DNA of 64,000 bases from Bacteroides faecichinchillae JCM 17102 (GTDB taxonomy: Bacteria; Bacteroidota; Bacteroidia; Bacteroidales; Bacteroidaceae): contig NZ_BAKK01000002.1 of the NCBI RefSeq assembly GCF_000614145.1, forward strand, positions 124,001 to 188,000, given 5' to 3'. Both the position numbers and the translations under genes were made by a program. This document shows, piece by piece, positions 48,891 to 58,427 of this stretch. Positions within the stretch are counted from its first letter, which is position 1; each line of letters begins with the position of its first letter. A model generated the notes under the pieces. That model ran no database searches. It saw only the letters and a list, made by a program, of their open reading frames with translations, and was not told where the DNA came from.

Positions 48891-49283
48891 TCAGTCTGGT
48901 TCGAACGGCTCCCTACGAGCAACAGCTGTAATGAATGCCACATCAGAAATTGTAGACAATGTAAAGGCGAATATCCCAATATACAATATTTACCACCATC
49001 AGTCTCAAACATAGGAAGAATTATATAGGAACAAGAACACTGAGGATCTTTTCCTAAAAAATCGAGACATTCTACCGCTAAAGTAATACCTAAAACATTA
49101 TTATCTTTATAAAACATCTAATTACATTGCCCACCTTCAAATACCCACTTACTTTTCCATCTCATTTAGTGATGGAAAAAGTAAAGTCTTTAAAGCTGAA
49201 CACTCATCTTTTTTAATCCTTGTTTGCCCAGCAATATCTGATATCATTAACAATACCATAAATAAAATAAACACTTTTTTCAT
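48891..49283 (-). pseudogene. Decayed gene for a small secreted cysteine-containing protein
   Basis: ATG at 49283 starts a signal peptide (MKKVFILFMVLLMISDIAGQ), followed by KKDECSALKTLLFPSLNEM and a stop after 44 residues. Other frames continue with SKWVFEGGQCN, FYKDNNVLGITLAVECLDFL, GKDPQCSCSYIILPMFETDG, YCILGYSPLHC and, after another shift, STISDVAFITAVARREPFEPD ending at 48891. About 131 codons with two frameshifts and an in-frame stop are implied. The next pseudogene starts 29 bases downstream on the same strand, so they were probably one operon. No homologue is recognised. Confidence 0.55.
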
Positions 49284-49695
49284 CTAAGTTTTTACAATAT
49301 GAATACTATAAATTCATTATTTAACTAAACAATTATTGAAAATAAAGAAATAAAAATGTATAATAAAAAGGTCTTCAACAGTTTAACAACATAGAATTAA
49401 TTTCTTCACCTAATTAGATTATATTTATTAACCCCAAATTTAAGCCAAAGAGAGAATATAAAATCATTTTACAACAAAATAAGTTGATTAACATTTACGC
49501 TATATATTTAAAGAATAAAAAGGATTCTATTCGCAAATTAAAATCGAAAAGAGTATCTTTACAGCGAATAAGATGTTCACAAAATAGTTGTAAGTAGTAT
49601 ATTAGACCTTAAAGAAACATGGACAACAGAGAAATACTTAAATTAAAGAGAAGATGTGACAGCACATCAAGCAAATCACATAGACATGGACAAAG
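49284..49695. other. AT-rich intergenic region without a recognised gene
   Basis: About 410 bases of very A/T-rich sequence. No open frame of useful length, hairpin terminator or full promoter was seen. The upstream region of the decayed pair and the 3' flank of the tRNA lie here. Confidence 0.6.
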
Positions 49696-49770
49696 TGGTA
49701 GCCTCGAGGGGAATCGAACCCCTATCTAAAGTTTAGGAAACTTCTATTCTATCCGTTGAACTACAAGGCC
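49696..49770 (-). tRNA. tRNA-Arg (anticodon CCT)
   Basis: On the minus strand the 75-nt sequence starts GGCCTTG and ends CGAGGCTACCA. The acceptor stem GGCCTTG/CGAGGCT pairs over 7 bp with two G-U pairs; the discriminator is A and CCA is encoded. The anticodon stem-loop is GAAGT-TTCCTAA-ACTTT with anticodon CCT, reading AGG codons. The T arm is GGGG-TTCGATT-CCCC. The D arm is GTTC-AACGGATA-GAAT. All standard elements are present. Confidence 0.95.
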
Positions 49771-49786
49771 GTTTCTATTTTGGTTG

Positions 49787-49794
49787 CAAAGATA
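49787..49794 (-). promoter_or_regulatory. Putative -7 element of the tRNA-Arg gene
   Basis: TATCTTTG on the minus strand lies 16 bases before the tRNA 5' end. A near-match CTTG stands in the -33 place, 19 nt away. Confidence 0.5.
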
Positions 49795-49973
49795 AAGGTT
49801 TCTATTGATTTAACAAGAATAAAAATACAGGTTCCTTTCAGTTATTTCAAATCTTTAGCGTCAATAGGACAATAAAGCTCGATTTATTTTGATAATTCGA
49901 TTAACTTTCCGACCTTTGCACTCACAAATTGAAAGCAAAATCAATTTTAAAATTAAATATAGTAATTAAAGTT

Positions 49974-51824
49974 ATGGCAGACGAAATGATGGTTAAAGAA
50001 TTGGAGGAAGTAGTAGTACGTTTCTCCGGCGACTCCGGCGACGGTATGCAGCTAGCCGGTAACATCTTCTCGAACGTGTCGGCAACAGTAGGTAATGACA
50101 TCTGTACATTCCCCGACTATCCGGCAGACATCCGTGCCCCGCAAGGTTCGCTGACCGGTGTCTCCGGTTTCCAAATCCATGTAGGTGCCGGACAAGTATA
50201 TACTCCAGGAGACCGTTGTCACGTATTAGTAGCAATGAATCCGTCAGCACTGAAAACTCAAATCAAATTCTGTAAACCGCAAGGACTGATCATTACGGAC
50301 TCCGACTCATTCGAAGCCAGAGATCTAGAAAAAGCCAAATTCACGACTAACAACCCTTTTGAAGAATTAGGCATCAAACAAGAAATACTGGAAGTTCCTA
50401 TCTCTTCCATGTGTAAAGAGAGTTTGAAAGATTCCGGACTAGACAACAAAACAATCCTCCGTTGTAAAAATATGTTCGCACTCGGATTGGTTTGCTGGTT
50501 ATTCAACCGTAACCTGTCAGCAGCAGAAAAGATGTTGCGTGAGAAATTTGCCAAGAAACCTGAGATTGCGGAAGCTAATATTAAGATTCTAAACGATGGT
50601 TACAACTACGGAGCTAATACTCATGCTTCTACCTCTACTTATAAAATTGAAAGCAAAGCTCCAAAAGCAAAAGGTCTTTATACAGATATCAACGGCAATA
50701 AAGCAACCTCCTACGGACTGATTGCTGCTGCCGAGAAAGCCGGTCTGGAACTTTATCTAGGTTCCTATCCTATCACCCCGGCAACTGATATTCTACACGA
50801 ATTATCCAAACATAAATCCCTTGGAATAAAAACCGTACAATGCGAGGATGAAATTGCTGGTTGTGCTTCGGCTGTAGGTGCTGCTTTTGCCGGCGCACTC
50901 GCTGTTACAACGACTTCCGGCCCGGGTGTATGTTTAAAAAGTGAAGCAATGAACCTTGCTGTAATCGGAGAACTTCCATTGGTTATTGTCAATGTACAAC
51001 GTGGTGGCCCTTCTACCGGATTGCCTACGAAATCGGAACAAACTGACTTGTTGCAAGCACTTTACGGACGTAACGGTGAAAGTCCAATGCCTGTCATCGC
51101 CGCTACTTCTCCAACTAACTGTTTCGAATCCGCATATATGGCTGCCAAAATAGCATTGGAACACATGACTCCGGTGGTATTGCTGACTGACGCTTTCATC
51201 GCTAACGGTTCTGCTGCTTGGAAGCTTCCAAATTTGGATGAATATCCATCCATCAATCCTCCATACGTTACTCCAGATATGGCTGGCAAATGGACTCCAT
51301 ACCAACGTAACGAAAAAACAGGAGTACGTTATTGGGCTGTTCCGGGAACAGAAGGCTTTATGCACCGTATCGGTGGCCTTGAGAAAAGCAACGAAACTGG
51401 TGCGATCTCCACTGAACCGGAAAACCATGACAAGATGGTACACCTTCGCCAAGCGAAAGTAGATAAGATTGCAGATTCTATCCCTGAATTGAAAGTGTTA
51501 GGTGACGAGGATGCAGATTTGTTGATCGTTGGTTGGGGAGGAACTTACGGACATCTCCGTCTGGCTATGGACTTTATGCGTGATCATGGAAAGAAAGTGG
51601 CTTTTGCTCACTTCCAATACATCAATCCGTTACCAAAGAATACAGCTGACGTACTACGTAAATACAAAAAAATCATCGTAGCAGAACAGAACTTGGGACA
51701 GTTTGCCGGTTATCTGCGTATGAAGATACCTGGATTAAACATCAGCCAGTTCAATCAAGTGAAAGGACAACCTTTCGTTACAAGAGAATTGATAGATGCA
51801 TTCACTAAATTATTGGAGGAATAA
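49974..51824 (+). CDS. korA: 2-oxoacid:ferredoxin oxidoreductase, fused gamma-alpha subunit (2-oxoglutarate type)
   Basis: The start at 49974 (MADEMMVKELEEVVVRFSGD) gives 616 residues; the upstream in-frame codon at 49929 precedes an unlikely hydrophobic stretch. The N-terminal gamma domain has FSGDSGDGMQLAGNIFS and FPDYPADIRAPQGS. The alpha (pyrimidine-binding) domain follows with LGSYPITPATDILHELSKHK, CEDEIAGCASAVGAAFAGA, TTTSGPGVCLKSEAMNLAV and RGGPSTGLPTKSEQTDL. The enzyme converts 2-oxoglutarate and CoA reversibly to succinyl-CoA and CO2 with ferredoxin as electron carrier. It forms an operon with korB three bases downstream. Substrate choice among 2-oxoacids is inferred from the fused gamma-alpha plus short beta layout, which is typical of KorAB. 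Confidence 0.93.
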   Translation: MADEMMVKELEEVVVRFSGDSGDGMQLAGNIFSNVSATVGNDICTFPDYPADIRAPQGSLTGVSGFQIHVGAGQVYTPGDRCHVLVAMNPSALKTQIKFCKPQGLIITDSDSFEARDLEKAKFTTNNPFEELGIKQEILEVPISSMCKESLKDSGLDNKTILRCKNMFALGLVCWLFNRNLSAAEKMLREKFAKKPEIAEANIKILNDGYNYGANTHASTSTYKIESKAPKAKGLYTDINGNKATSYGLIAAAEKAGLELYLGSYPITPATDILHELSKHKSLGIKTVQCEDEIAGCASAVGAAFAGALAVTTTSGPGVCLKSEAMNLAVIGELPLVIVNVQRGGPSTGLPTKSEQTDLLQALYGRNGESPMPVIAATSPTNCFESAYMAAKIALEHMTPVVLLTDAFIANGSAAWKLPNLDEYPSINPPYVTPDMAGKWTPYQRNEKTGVRYWAVPGTEGFMHRIGGLEKSNETGAISTEPENHDKMVHLRQAKVDKIADSIPELKVLGDEDADLLIVGWGGTYGHLRLAMDFMRDHGKKVAFAHFQYINPLPKNTADVLRKYKKIIVAEQNLGQFAGYLRMKIPGLNISQFNQVKGQPFVTRELIDAFTKLLEE

Positions 51825-51827
51825 GAG

Positions 51828-52838
51828 ATGAGCGAAACAGTATATACCATGCAAGATTATAAATCAGGCCAACCTCGCTGGTGTCCGGGATGTGGTGACC
51901 ACGCTTTCCTGAACTCACTGCATAAGGCTATGGCCGAACTGGGAGTAGCTCCGCACAACATTGCCGTGATCTCCGGTATCGGTTGTTCTTCCCGTCTACC
52001 TTACTATGTGAATACCTATGGGTTCCATACTATTCACGGACGTGCTGCAGCCATTGCAACTGGCGCAAAAGTTGCCAATCCGGAATTGACTATCTGGCAG
52101 ATTTCCGGAGATGGTGACGGTCTGGCAATTGGTGGAAACCACTTTATTCACGCTATTCGTCGTAACATCGATTTAAATATGATTATGTTGAACAATCGTA
52201 TTTATGGTCTAACCAAAGGACAATACTCACCGACTTCAGCTCGTGGATTTGTCAGCAAGTCTTCTCCTTATGGCACTGTAGAAGATCCGTTCCGTCCGGC
52301 AGAACTCACATTTGGGGCTCGTGGACGTTTCTTTGCACGCTGTGTAGCTGTAGATGCTGCGGCAACTGTAGAAGTGTTAAAAAAAGCAGCTCATCATAAA
52401 GGTGCTTCAGTAGTTGAAGTTCTTCAGAACTGTGTTATTTTCAACGATGGCACACATGCTTCCGTAGCAACGAAAGAAGGACGTGCCAAGAATGCTATTT
52501 ACCTGGAACATGGCAAACCGATGTTGTTTGGTGAAAACAAAGAGTTCGGATTGATGCAGGAAGGTTTCGGTCTGAAAGTTGTAAAGCTTGGTGAGAATGG
52601 TGTAACAGAAAAAGATATTTTGGTGCATGACGCTCATTGCCAAGATAACACATTACAATTAAAGCTCGCATTGATGGAAGGTCCTGACTTTCCGATTGCA
52701 TTGGGTGTGATTCGTGACATTGAAGCACCAACATACAACGATGCAATTGATGAACAAATCGAGGAAGTAAAAAGTAAAAAGAAATACCACAATTTCCAGG
52801 AACTGTTGATGACCAATGATACTTGGGAAGTAAAATAA
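51828..52838 (+). CDS. korB: 2-oxoacid:ferredoxin oxidoreductase, beta subunit
   Basis: The protein has 336 residues. It binds thiamine pyrophosphate and an iron-sulphur cluster: RWCPGCGDHAFL at the N-terminus, ISGIGCSSRLPYYVNTYGFH, and the TPP-binding ISGDGDGLAIGGNHFIHAIR with MLNNRIYGLTKGQYSPTS. Those four cysteines (CPGC, GCSS and one further, in LQNCVIF) are the expected cluster ligands. It pairs with the gamma-alpha subunit to decarboxylate 2-oxoglutarate. The start codon lies 3 bases after the korA stop, preceded by a purine-rich AGGAATAAGAG, so translation is likely coupled. A terminator follows. Confidence 0.95.
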   Translation: MSETVYTMQDYKSGQPRWCPGCGDHAFLNSLHKAMAELGVAPHNIAVISGIGCSSRLPYYVNTYGFHTIHGRAAAIATGAKVANPELTIWQISGDGDGLAIGGNHFIHAIRRNIDLNMIMLNNRIYGLTKGQYSPTSARGFVSKSSPYGTVEDPFRPAELTFGARGRFFARCVAVDAAATVEVLKKAAHHKGASVVEVLQNCVIFNDGTHASVATKEGRAKNAIYLEHGKPMLFGENKEFGLMQEGFGLKVVKLGENGVTEKDILVHDAHCQDNTLQLKLALMEGPDFPIALGVIRDIEAPTYNDAIDEQIEEVKSKKKYHNFQELLMTNDTWEVK

Positions 52839-52862
52839 TTCCCATCTATGATATAAAATTAG

Positions 52863-52907
52863 AAGGCGTAGATTAGAGAATAAAATCTTAACTACGCCTT
52901 TATTATT
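52863..52907 (+). terminator. Terminator of korAB
   Basis: AAGGCGTAG (52863-52871) pairs with CTACGCCTT (52892-52900), followed by TATTATT. It is probably used in both directions, since the esterase gene ends convergently at 52966. Confidence 0.75.
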
Positions 52908-52965
52908 AAATCAATTAAACTCTAATATCATACTATCAAAATATTCTTTCAATATCAAACTTAGA

Positions 52966-53847
52966 CTACTTTATACATCTCTCAAAAAAGCTCCAGATCT
53001 CTTCAAATGTATTTAAATCTTGCAAGGCCCATCCATGTTTACCATTCACGACCTCATACAACCAAACCTCATTTTCATTGTCACCTCCCATATATTTATG
53101 GGTAATAACATAGTGATCATTTTTGTTTTTTTTGACCAGAAGCGTATCTGTGACTTCATAGGTACAATGATTTTGTGCAGCCCAGTAACCCACCGCTAAA
53201 GGTACAGCCATATAAGCCCCCCAACCACCTTTATTAGTTGGATCACCACACCATTCTGAAGTCCTGTCTTCTGTCCCATGTACTTCAAACAATGAAATCG
53301 GTTTTCGACATTTGAGTATTTTATTCATCCAGACCAGAGTTAATCCCGCTATGGGAGCAACAGCAGAAAAGACATCAGGTTTTTCATACGCCAACAAATA
53401 ACACATCTCTCCACCGTTCGAAAGTCCGGTACAAAACGTATTTACTTTGCTCAGCTGATACTTTTTCTGTAAATGTCGTGCCAGCTTACATAAAAAATCT
53501 ACATCATCGACAGTCATATTTTCTTGGAACGGATAGCCAACATTCCAACAAGTCTTTCCTCTGCCGTCTTTTACCCCCTGCGGATAACAAACAGCAAACC
53601 CTTTCTGATCGGCTAAGGAATCTAGAATAGCATGTTCACGAAATCGCGCATTACCGCCATATCCATGCAGTACAAAAACGAGCGGTGCGTCTTCTGCCAA
53701 ACCAATAGGCTTGTGAAGGTAGTAAGTGCGTTCCAACCGTCCTGCCTTGAATGTGTATATGGAATCATTTATTTGAGCAGACGTTTGTCCGGATACGGAA
53801 ATAAACAAAAACAAGAGATATATCTGCCATATTGTTTTTCTTTTCAT
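52966..53847 (-). CDS. Secreted alpha/beta-hydrolase esterase (PHB-depolymerase/feruloyl-esterase-like)
   Basis: The start at 53847 opens a signal peptide (MKRKTIWQIYLLFLFISVSG, cut near TSAQ); 293 residues in all. The fold is an alpha/beta hydrolase of the esterase PHB-depolymerase (LpqC/CE1) group: VFVLHGYGGNARF for the oxyanion region, nucleophile serine in CTGLSNGGEMCYLL, and a plausible acid and histidine in EVHGTEDRTSEW and VNGKHGWALQD. The segment GKTCWNVGYPFQENMTVDDV is characteristic of this group. Members remove acyl or feruloyl groups from polysaccharides or cut short polyesters; the export signal suggests a dietary or host acylated glycan. It is a lone gene on the minus strand. 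Confidence 0.85.
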   Translation of the reverse strand: MKRKTIWQIYLLFLFISVSGQTSAQINDSIYTFKAGRLERTYYLHKPIGLAEDAPLVFVLHGYGGNARFREHAILDSLADQKGFAVCYPQGVKDGRGKTCWNVGYPFQENMTVDDVDFLCKLARHLQKKYQLSKVNTFCTGLSNGGEMCYLLAYEKPDVFSAVAPIAGLTLVWMNKILKCRKPISLFEVHGTEDRTSEWCGDPTNKGGWGAYMAVPLAVGYWAAQNHCTYEVTDTLLVKKNKNDHYVITHKYMGGDNENEVWLYEVVNGKHGWALQDLNTFEEIWSFFERCIK

Positions 53848-54154
53848 TGCAGATTGATCCATAAAAGTATTTTTATATTAACTTGTACCTAAATATTTCC
53901 AAGATTCTAAATAGGAAACATTATAATGCCTAATATAATAAGTACTCCTTCTAAATTAGTTTGCTATATGTGGATGATCTTCAATAGTATTAATTAATTA
54001 TGATATACTACTTATTAGCCATTATATGACACTACTCAGTTTCAAAAATAAAAAAATAATCTTTAATACAAATGACTTTTATTAAATATCTGATGCAAGT
54101 ATCAGAAAATCAAATACGAACTTTGCTATTTAAAGACAAGAGAAAAGAAAAATA
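53848..54154. other. Intergenic region with no recognised element
   Basis: About 300 AT-rich bases between the esterase start and the lipoprotein-permease stop, both on the minus strand. No terminator with a good stem, no -33/-7 pair and no open frame was seen. Confidence 0.5.
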
Positions 54155-55380
54155 TCATAAAAGGCGCTTACTTAAATAACGTACAGGATACCATACAGAA
54201 AGGAATCCAACCGTCAACACTGTCACAAAAACAAGTACGATATCCCAGACATGAACACTCACAGGATAAGCATCTACCACAAAAGTACCATTTCCACCAC
54301 CAAGAGTAATGATACCAAACTTATCTTGGATGAAACACAAAATCAATCCCATAATAATACCGGAAAAAGCACCGAAAAGAGAGATAAGCCGTCCTTCAAA
54401 CAAGAATATTCGAGAAATCATTTTATCACTTGCCCCAAGACTACGCAATGTAACAACATCATCTTTCTTATCCAATATCAACATAGAAAGTGAACCTATC
54501 ACATTAAAACAAGCGATCATTAAAATAAATGTTATAAGCAGATAGGAGACTAATTTCTCAATCTCCATAATACGAAATACATCTTCTTGTTGTTGATAAC
54601 GGTTTTGCACTACAAAATCACTTCCCAGTATTTTTTCTATATTAGCTTGAACAGAAGCGAGATTCACGTTTGGCTTCAATTTCAATTCAATGGCAGAAAC
54701 TTCTGTTGTATAATCCAACAGATGACGCAAGAAATCAAGAGAAGTAAGAATATATTTAGCATCATATTGCTGCTGATTTACAGAGAAAACAATGCCTGGA
54801 GAATAAAGATAATCATGATTGAAAGAAGCTCCCGGATTCGCCATATTTACTTTCACATTCCTTTTAGGAAGATATACCTGCAAAGGATCAACAAATTGCA
54901 ATCCTGTACCAGTGTTGCCACTAACTCCACTCCCATAATCCCATAATCCACAATAGAATCATGGAGTAAAAATTCTCCAGCTCCATAAAGAAGGCTATCA
55001 ATTTCAGTCAGCTGGTTAAAGTTATCTTCCACTCCTTTGAGAACTACCATAGCCTGACGATCTTTATACTGCACCATTGCATTCTCTTCAAGTGATTCTG
55101 AAAAGACATCTATTTCAGGCAATGCAGAAATCGCGCGAATCCGTTCATCCTGTCCATCAAACACTTTACCTTCACGCACAATAATCTTTAGTTCCGGATC
55201 GAATGCTGTGAAAAAGCTAGCTACCATATCTTGAAATCCGTTGAAAACAGAAAGAGTACAGACTAAAGCCAGCGTAGCAAGAGCTACTCCGCACACAGAA
55301 ATGCCGGAAATGATATTAATAGCATTATGTTTCTTTTTAGAGAGAAGATAACGCTTGGCTATGTAGAAAGGAAAATTCAC
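54155..55380 (-). CDS. Lipoprotein-releasing ABC transporter permease (LolC/E, FtsX-like), frameshifted
   Basis: The frame from a GTG at 55380 begins MNFPFYIAKRYLLSKKKHNA, with the first membrane span (SGISVCGVALATLALVCTLS) and the MacB-like periplasmic domain, and runs off frame near 54925. The second frame (to 54155) starts with LQFVDPLQVYLPKRNVKVNM and carries three membrane spans (LVSYLLITFILMIACFNVIG, LISLFGAFSGIIMGLILCFI, and DIVLVFVTVLTVGFLSVWYP). Restoring a G near 54927 gives GVGVSGNTGTGLQFVDPL and a protein of about 408 residues. Such permeases release lipoproteins from the inner membrane with LolD. The start overlaps the rbfA stop by 4 bases (GTGA). Probably a sequence error in a core gene. 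Confidence 0.9.
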
Positions 55381-55708
55381 TTCAGCAATGAATCAATCTT
55401 TTCGATATAATCCAGAGAATCATCCACAAAGAACTTTAGTTCTGGATGATACGCAATTGATGACGTACCCGAGTCCCAAGTTCATAACGAATGGACCTCA
55501 TATTTTCATTAATATTTTTCACCATTTCTTCTGCTTTCTCAGAAGGAAATATACTGAGGTAAACACGAGCAATGCTCATATCTGGACTGATCCGTACTGT
55601 ACTTACAGATACCAATGTTCCATGCATTGCCTTGGTTTGCAACAGGAATATCTCGCTCAATTCTTTTTGCAACAGGCGAGAAATCTTATTCTGTCTGGTT
55701 GTTTCCAT
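55377..55708 (-). CDS. rbfA: 30S ribosome-binding factor RbfA, frameshifted near the C-terminus
   Basis: The frame from 55708 starts METTRQNKISRLLQKELSEI, contains the KH-like VSVSTVRISPDMSIARVYLS and ends early as RHQLRIIQN. Restoring one C near 55444 gives RIIPELKFFVDDSLDYIEKI and SLLK with a stop at 55377, 110 residues, the usual length for Bacteroidetes. The restored LKFFVDDSLDYIEKI stretch is the conserved C-terminal helix. RbfA binds the immature 30S subunit and is needed for 16S processing and growth at low temperature. It lies 17 bases after the O-methyltransferase stop and overlaps the permease start. Confidence 0.93.
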
Positions 55709-55724
55709 AAATCTACTCCTTATT

Positions 55725-56363
55725 TTACTTTTTTCTTATAATTGTCAATCCGTCACGCAAAGGTAAAATGACTTTCTCCACCCGTTCATCACCGGCAAGC
55801 AGATCATTGAATGCTTTTATGCCAATAGTCTGCGCATCTGTTTTACGGGGTTGTTCAAGTACATGACCGTCCCATAATGTATTATCAGCAATGATATATC
55901 CGCCGTCGGAAAGATGTGCCAATGTCATCTCATAATATTCTATATATTTGCGCTTATCTCCATCGATAAAAGCCAGATCAAACGTGATACCCAAATCGGG
56001 AACAAGTTCCAAAGCGTCACCTATGTAGAAACGGATTTTATCTGTAAACGGAGAATTTTCCAACCACGGACGAGTAAAGTCTTCTTGCTCATCATTGATT
56101 TCGAACGTATGCAACATCGCACCCGCCTGCAAACCTTCTGCCAGACAAAGAGCAGAATACCCACTATACGTTCCGATCTCCAAAATCTGCCGAGGCCGAA
56201 TCATCTCAACAAACATTTTCAACATCCTTCCCTGTAAATGTCCGGAAGCCATACGGGGACGAAGTAGTTTCACATGCGTATCCCGATAAAGCGCTTTCAG
56301 ATAATCGCTTTCCACATCGATATGCTGCAAAATATATTCGTCAATAGATTCGGTCTCCTGCAT
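55725..56363 (-). CDS. SAM-dependent O-methyltransferase (class I, caffeoyl-CoA OMT-like)
   Basis: The start at 56363 (MQETESIDEYILQHIDVESD) lies 10 bases after the pyk stop; 212 residues. The Rossmann-fold SAM site is seen in ILEIGTYSGYSALCLAEGL, the acidic residue after strand 2 in HTFEINDEQ, and the metal-binding-like FDLAFIDGDKRKYIEYYEMT with GGYIIADNTLWDG. This matches the family of divalent-metal O-methyltransferases (OMT-3). The natural substrate in Bacteroides is unknown; catechol-type or tRNA (hydroxyuridine, TrmR-like) substrates have been shown for relatives. Operon position between pyk and rbfA is compatible with a tRNA/RNA role, but only weakly. Confidence 0.9.
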   Translation of the reverse strand: MQETESIDEYILQHIDVESDYLKALYRDTHVKLLRPRMASGHLQGRMLKMFVEMIRPRQILEIGTYSGYSALCLAEGLQAGAMLHTFEINDEQEDFTRPWLENSPFTDKIRFYIGDALELVPDLGITFDLAFIDGDKRKYIEYYEMTLAHLSDGGYIIADNTLWDGHVLEQPRKTDAQTIGIKAFNDLLAGDERVEKVILPLRDGLTIIRKK

Positions 56364-56373
56364 AAGATGTTCC

Positions 56374-57830
56374 TTACAAATAACGGTTATTGTTAGGTAA
56401 CACAGTATCTTCTGCATGCTTCAACGCATCTTCCACAACATTAATTTCGAGGAAGGAAGTCTGCGTACCTTCTTTTCCACTGCTTAGATAGCCTACCATG
56501 TCGGCAGGTTGTAAACGCCCTTCCTTCAGCAAACGGCGTAAAGCAGCAAAATAATATTCTTGTCCATTGGCAAGTTCCGGCATATAGATAGCTTCCACAC
56601 CATAAGAAAGAGCCAGATGACGCATTGTCTTTTCTTTATAGCAGATTGCCAATACAGGATACTTACCACGAAAAGCAGCTAAGTTACGGGCAGTACGTCC
56701 ACTATAACTATCTGTAATAATGGCACGAATCTTCAACTTAGAAGTAGCCTTCACAGCCTGTTTAGCGAGGAATGCAGTAACATCATTGCTGTTCTCGTCC
56801 AATGGAATACGGATATCATTTTCTTCCAATTTATCTTTTTCTGCTTGAGCAGCAATCTTGGTCATAGTCTTCACCGCCTCAACAGGATATTTACCATAAG
56901 CCGTTTCGCCACTTAGCATTAAAGCATCTGTACGGTAATAAATAGCATTGGCGATATCAGTCACTTCAGCACGAGTCGGACGTGGATTATTAATCATTGT
57001 ATGCAACATCTGAGTAGCAACGATTACAGCTTCTTTGCCAATATACATTTGCGGATCAATACACGTTGAATTCCCGGGATACGTTCTTGCGGAACTTCGA
57101 TACCTAAGTCTCCACGAGCAACCATCACCCCATCAGCCACTTCAAGAATTTCGTCAATATTATCCACACCCTCCTGATTCTCAATCTTGGCAATGATCTT
57201 GATATCACTGTTATGAGCATCCAATATTGCGCGAATGTCAAGCACATCCTGACGATTACGAACAAAAGAATGCGCTATAAAGTCAATATCCTTTTCAATA
57301 GCATACAAGATATTATTACGATCTTTTTCCGTCAATGAAGGAAGGTTGATACGAACACCCGGTACATTTACACTCTTACGACTTCCAAGAGTTGCTTCGT
57401 TTTTCACTTCACAAAGGAGATAATCGGCCGTTTTATCAATAACTTCCAATTCCAAATCACCGTCATCAATCAAAATGGTACCACCAATATTCAAATCATG
57501 CACAAAATTCGGATATGAAACGGCAATACACTCGCGGGTAGTCTCCAAATCCGGATTACCTACAATTTTAACTTTCTCACCTATTTTATATAGAATCGGC
57601 TCAGCATTGGCAGTTGTACGCACTTCAGGACCTTTGGTATCCATCAATATCGCAATACGGTTAGATACCGCTCGCACATTTGCAATTAAAGCTTCAAAAC
57701 CTTCACGACTGGCATGAGCCGTATTCATACGTACTACATTCATCCCTGCATCAAACAATTGTTTGATAAAATCTACATCACAACGCCTGTCCGAAATAGA
57801 AGCAACAATTTTAGTCTGTTTCAGTAACAT
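56374..57830 (-). CDS. pyk: Pyruvate kinase, frameshifted
   Basis: The frame from 57830 starts [20 protein letters not shown] and contains [71 protein letters not shown] and [20 protein letters not shown], the core of the catalytic barrel. It stops at 57024 after RKCILAKKL. The next frame supplies [40 protein letters not shown] and the C-terminal regulatory domain. Restoring one G near 57027 gives [13 protein letters not shown] and a 485-residue enzyme. It makes ATP and pyruvate from phosphoenolpyruvate. Both halves are fully conserved, so an error is likelier than a null allele. It is the second gene of the aroQ operon. Confidence 0.96.
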
Positions 57831-57858
57831 AGTCTTTTTACCTATTTATATTATTATC

Positions 57859-58281
57859 TTATTTATTCTCTAACAAAGCTTCCAAAGCCAAATGATAAGA
57901 ATTCAGCCCAAAACCACAGATTACTCCTTTGCAGGCACAGGCTATCATGGATACATGCCGAAAGGATTCGCGGCTATGCACATTAGAAATATGCACTTCT
58001 ACCACAGGAGAAGTCACAGAACGAATGGCATCCTGCAATGCAATGGACGTATGTGTATATGCACCTGCGTTCAGGATAATTCCATCAACATCAAATCCGA
58101 CTTGCTGAATGCAGTCAATCATTTCTCCCTCAATGTTCGATTGAAAATAGTCGATCTTCACGTCAGCATACTTTTTACGAAGTTCAACCAGATAGTCTTC
58201 AAATGTAACACTTCCGTATATGGAAGGTTCACGTTTACCCAACAGATTAATGTTCGGGCCGTTAATAATTTGTATCCTCAT
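57859..58281 (-). CDS. aroQ: 3-dehydroquinate dehydratase, type II
   Basis: The start at 58281 gives 140 residues beginning MRIQIINGPNINLLGKREPS, the family signature; an extension to 58350 is not conserved. The catalytic Tyr lies in EPSIYG, and the other active-site residues in ILNAGAYTHTSIALQDA and VHISNVHSRESFR (His and Arg). It converts 3-dehydroquinate to 3-dehydroshikimate in the shikimate pathway for aromatic amino acids. The type II form is a dodecamer. It is the first gene of the operon aroQ-pyk-OMT-rbfA-permease and has a complete promoter upstream. It lies divergent from xerD. Confidence 0.97.
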   Translation of the reverse strand: MRIQIINGPNINLLGKREPSIYGSVTFEDYLVELRKKYADVKIDYFQSNIEGEMIDCIQQVGFDVDGIILNAGAYTHTSIALQDAIRSVTSPVVEVHISNVHSRESFRHVSMIACACKGVICGFGLNSYHLALEALLENK

Positions 58282-58336
58282 CACGTAATCCTGTTTTTTT
58301 AATACCTTTGCATCCAAAGAACAATATTTCAAGGTG

Positions 58337-58368
58337 CAAAGATAGTGCAAACCGAATGCAGAAACAAA
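58337..58368 (-). promoter_or_regulatory. Promoter of the aroQ-pyk operon
   Basis: On the minus strand TTTG (58365-58368) and TATCTTTG (58337-58344) are 20 nt apart. A second match to the -7 element, TACCTTTG, is at 58410-58417. Start of transcription near 58330 leaves a leader of about 50 nt and excludes the longer aroQ start at 58350. Confidence 0.65.
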
Positions 58369-58427
58369 TTTATTTGTATTCTGCTGAGTGGCAGCCTATT
58401 TTCGCGGAGCAAAGGTAGAAAAAAGAA

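Noticed and set aside
48875..49117. An 80-codon minus-strand ORF as an intact gene
   Set aside because: Its start is inside a longer decayed gene and its last third is out of frame with the better C-terminus ending at 48891, so it is one fragment of a pseudogene.
50934..51452. Open frame of 172 codons on the minus strand inside korA
   Set aside because: Antisense to conserved TPP-enzyme sequence with no family features; a shadow of codon bias.
49974..52838. Pyruvate or branched-chain 2-oxoacid oxidoreductase
   Set aside because: The fused gamma-alpha plus short beta layout favours the 2-oxoglutarate type; pyruvate enzymes of Bacteroides are normally one long chain. Substrate remains an inference.
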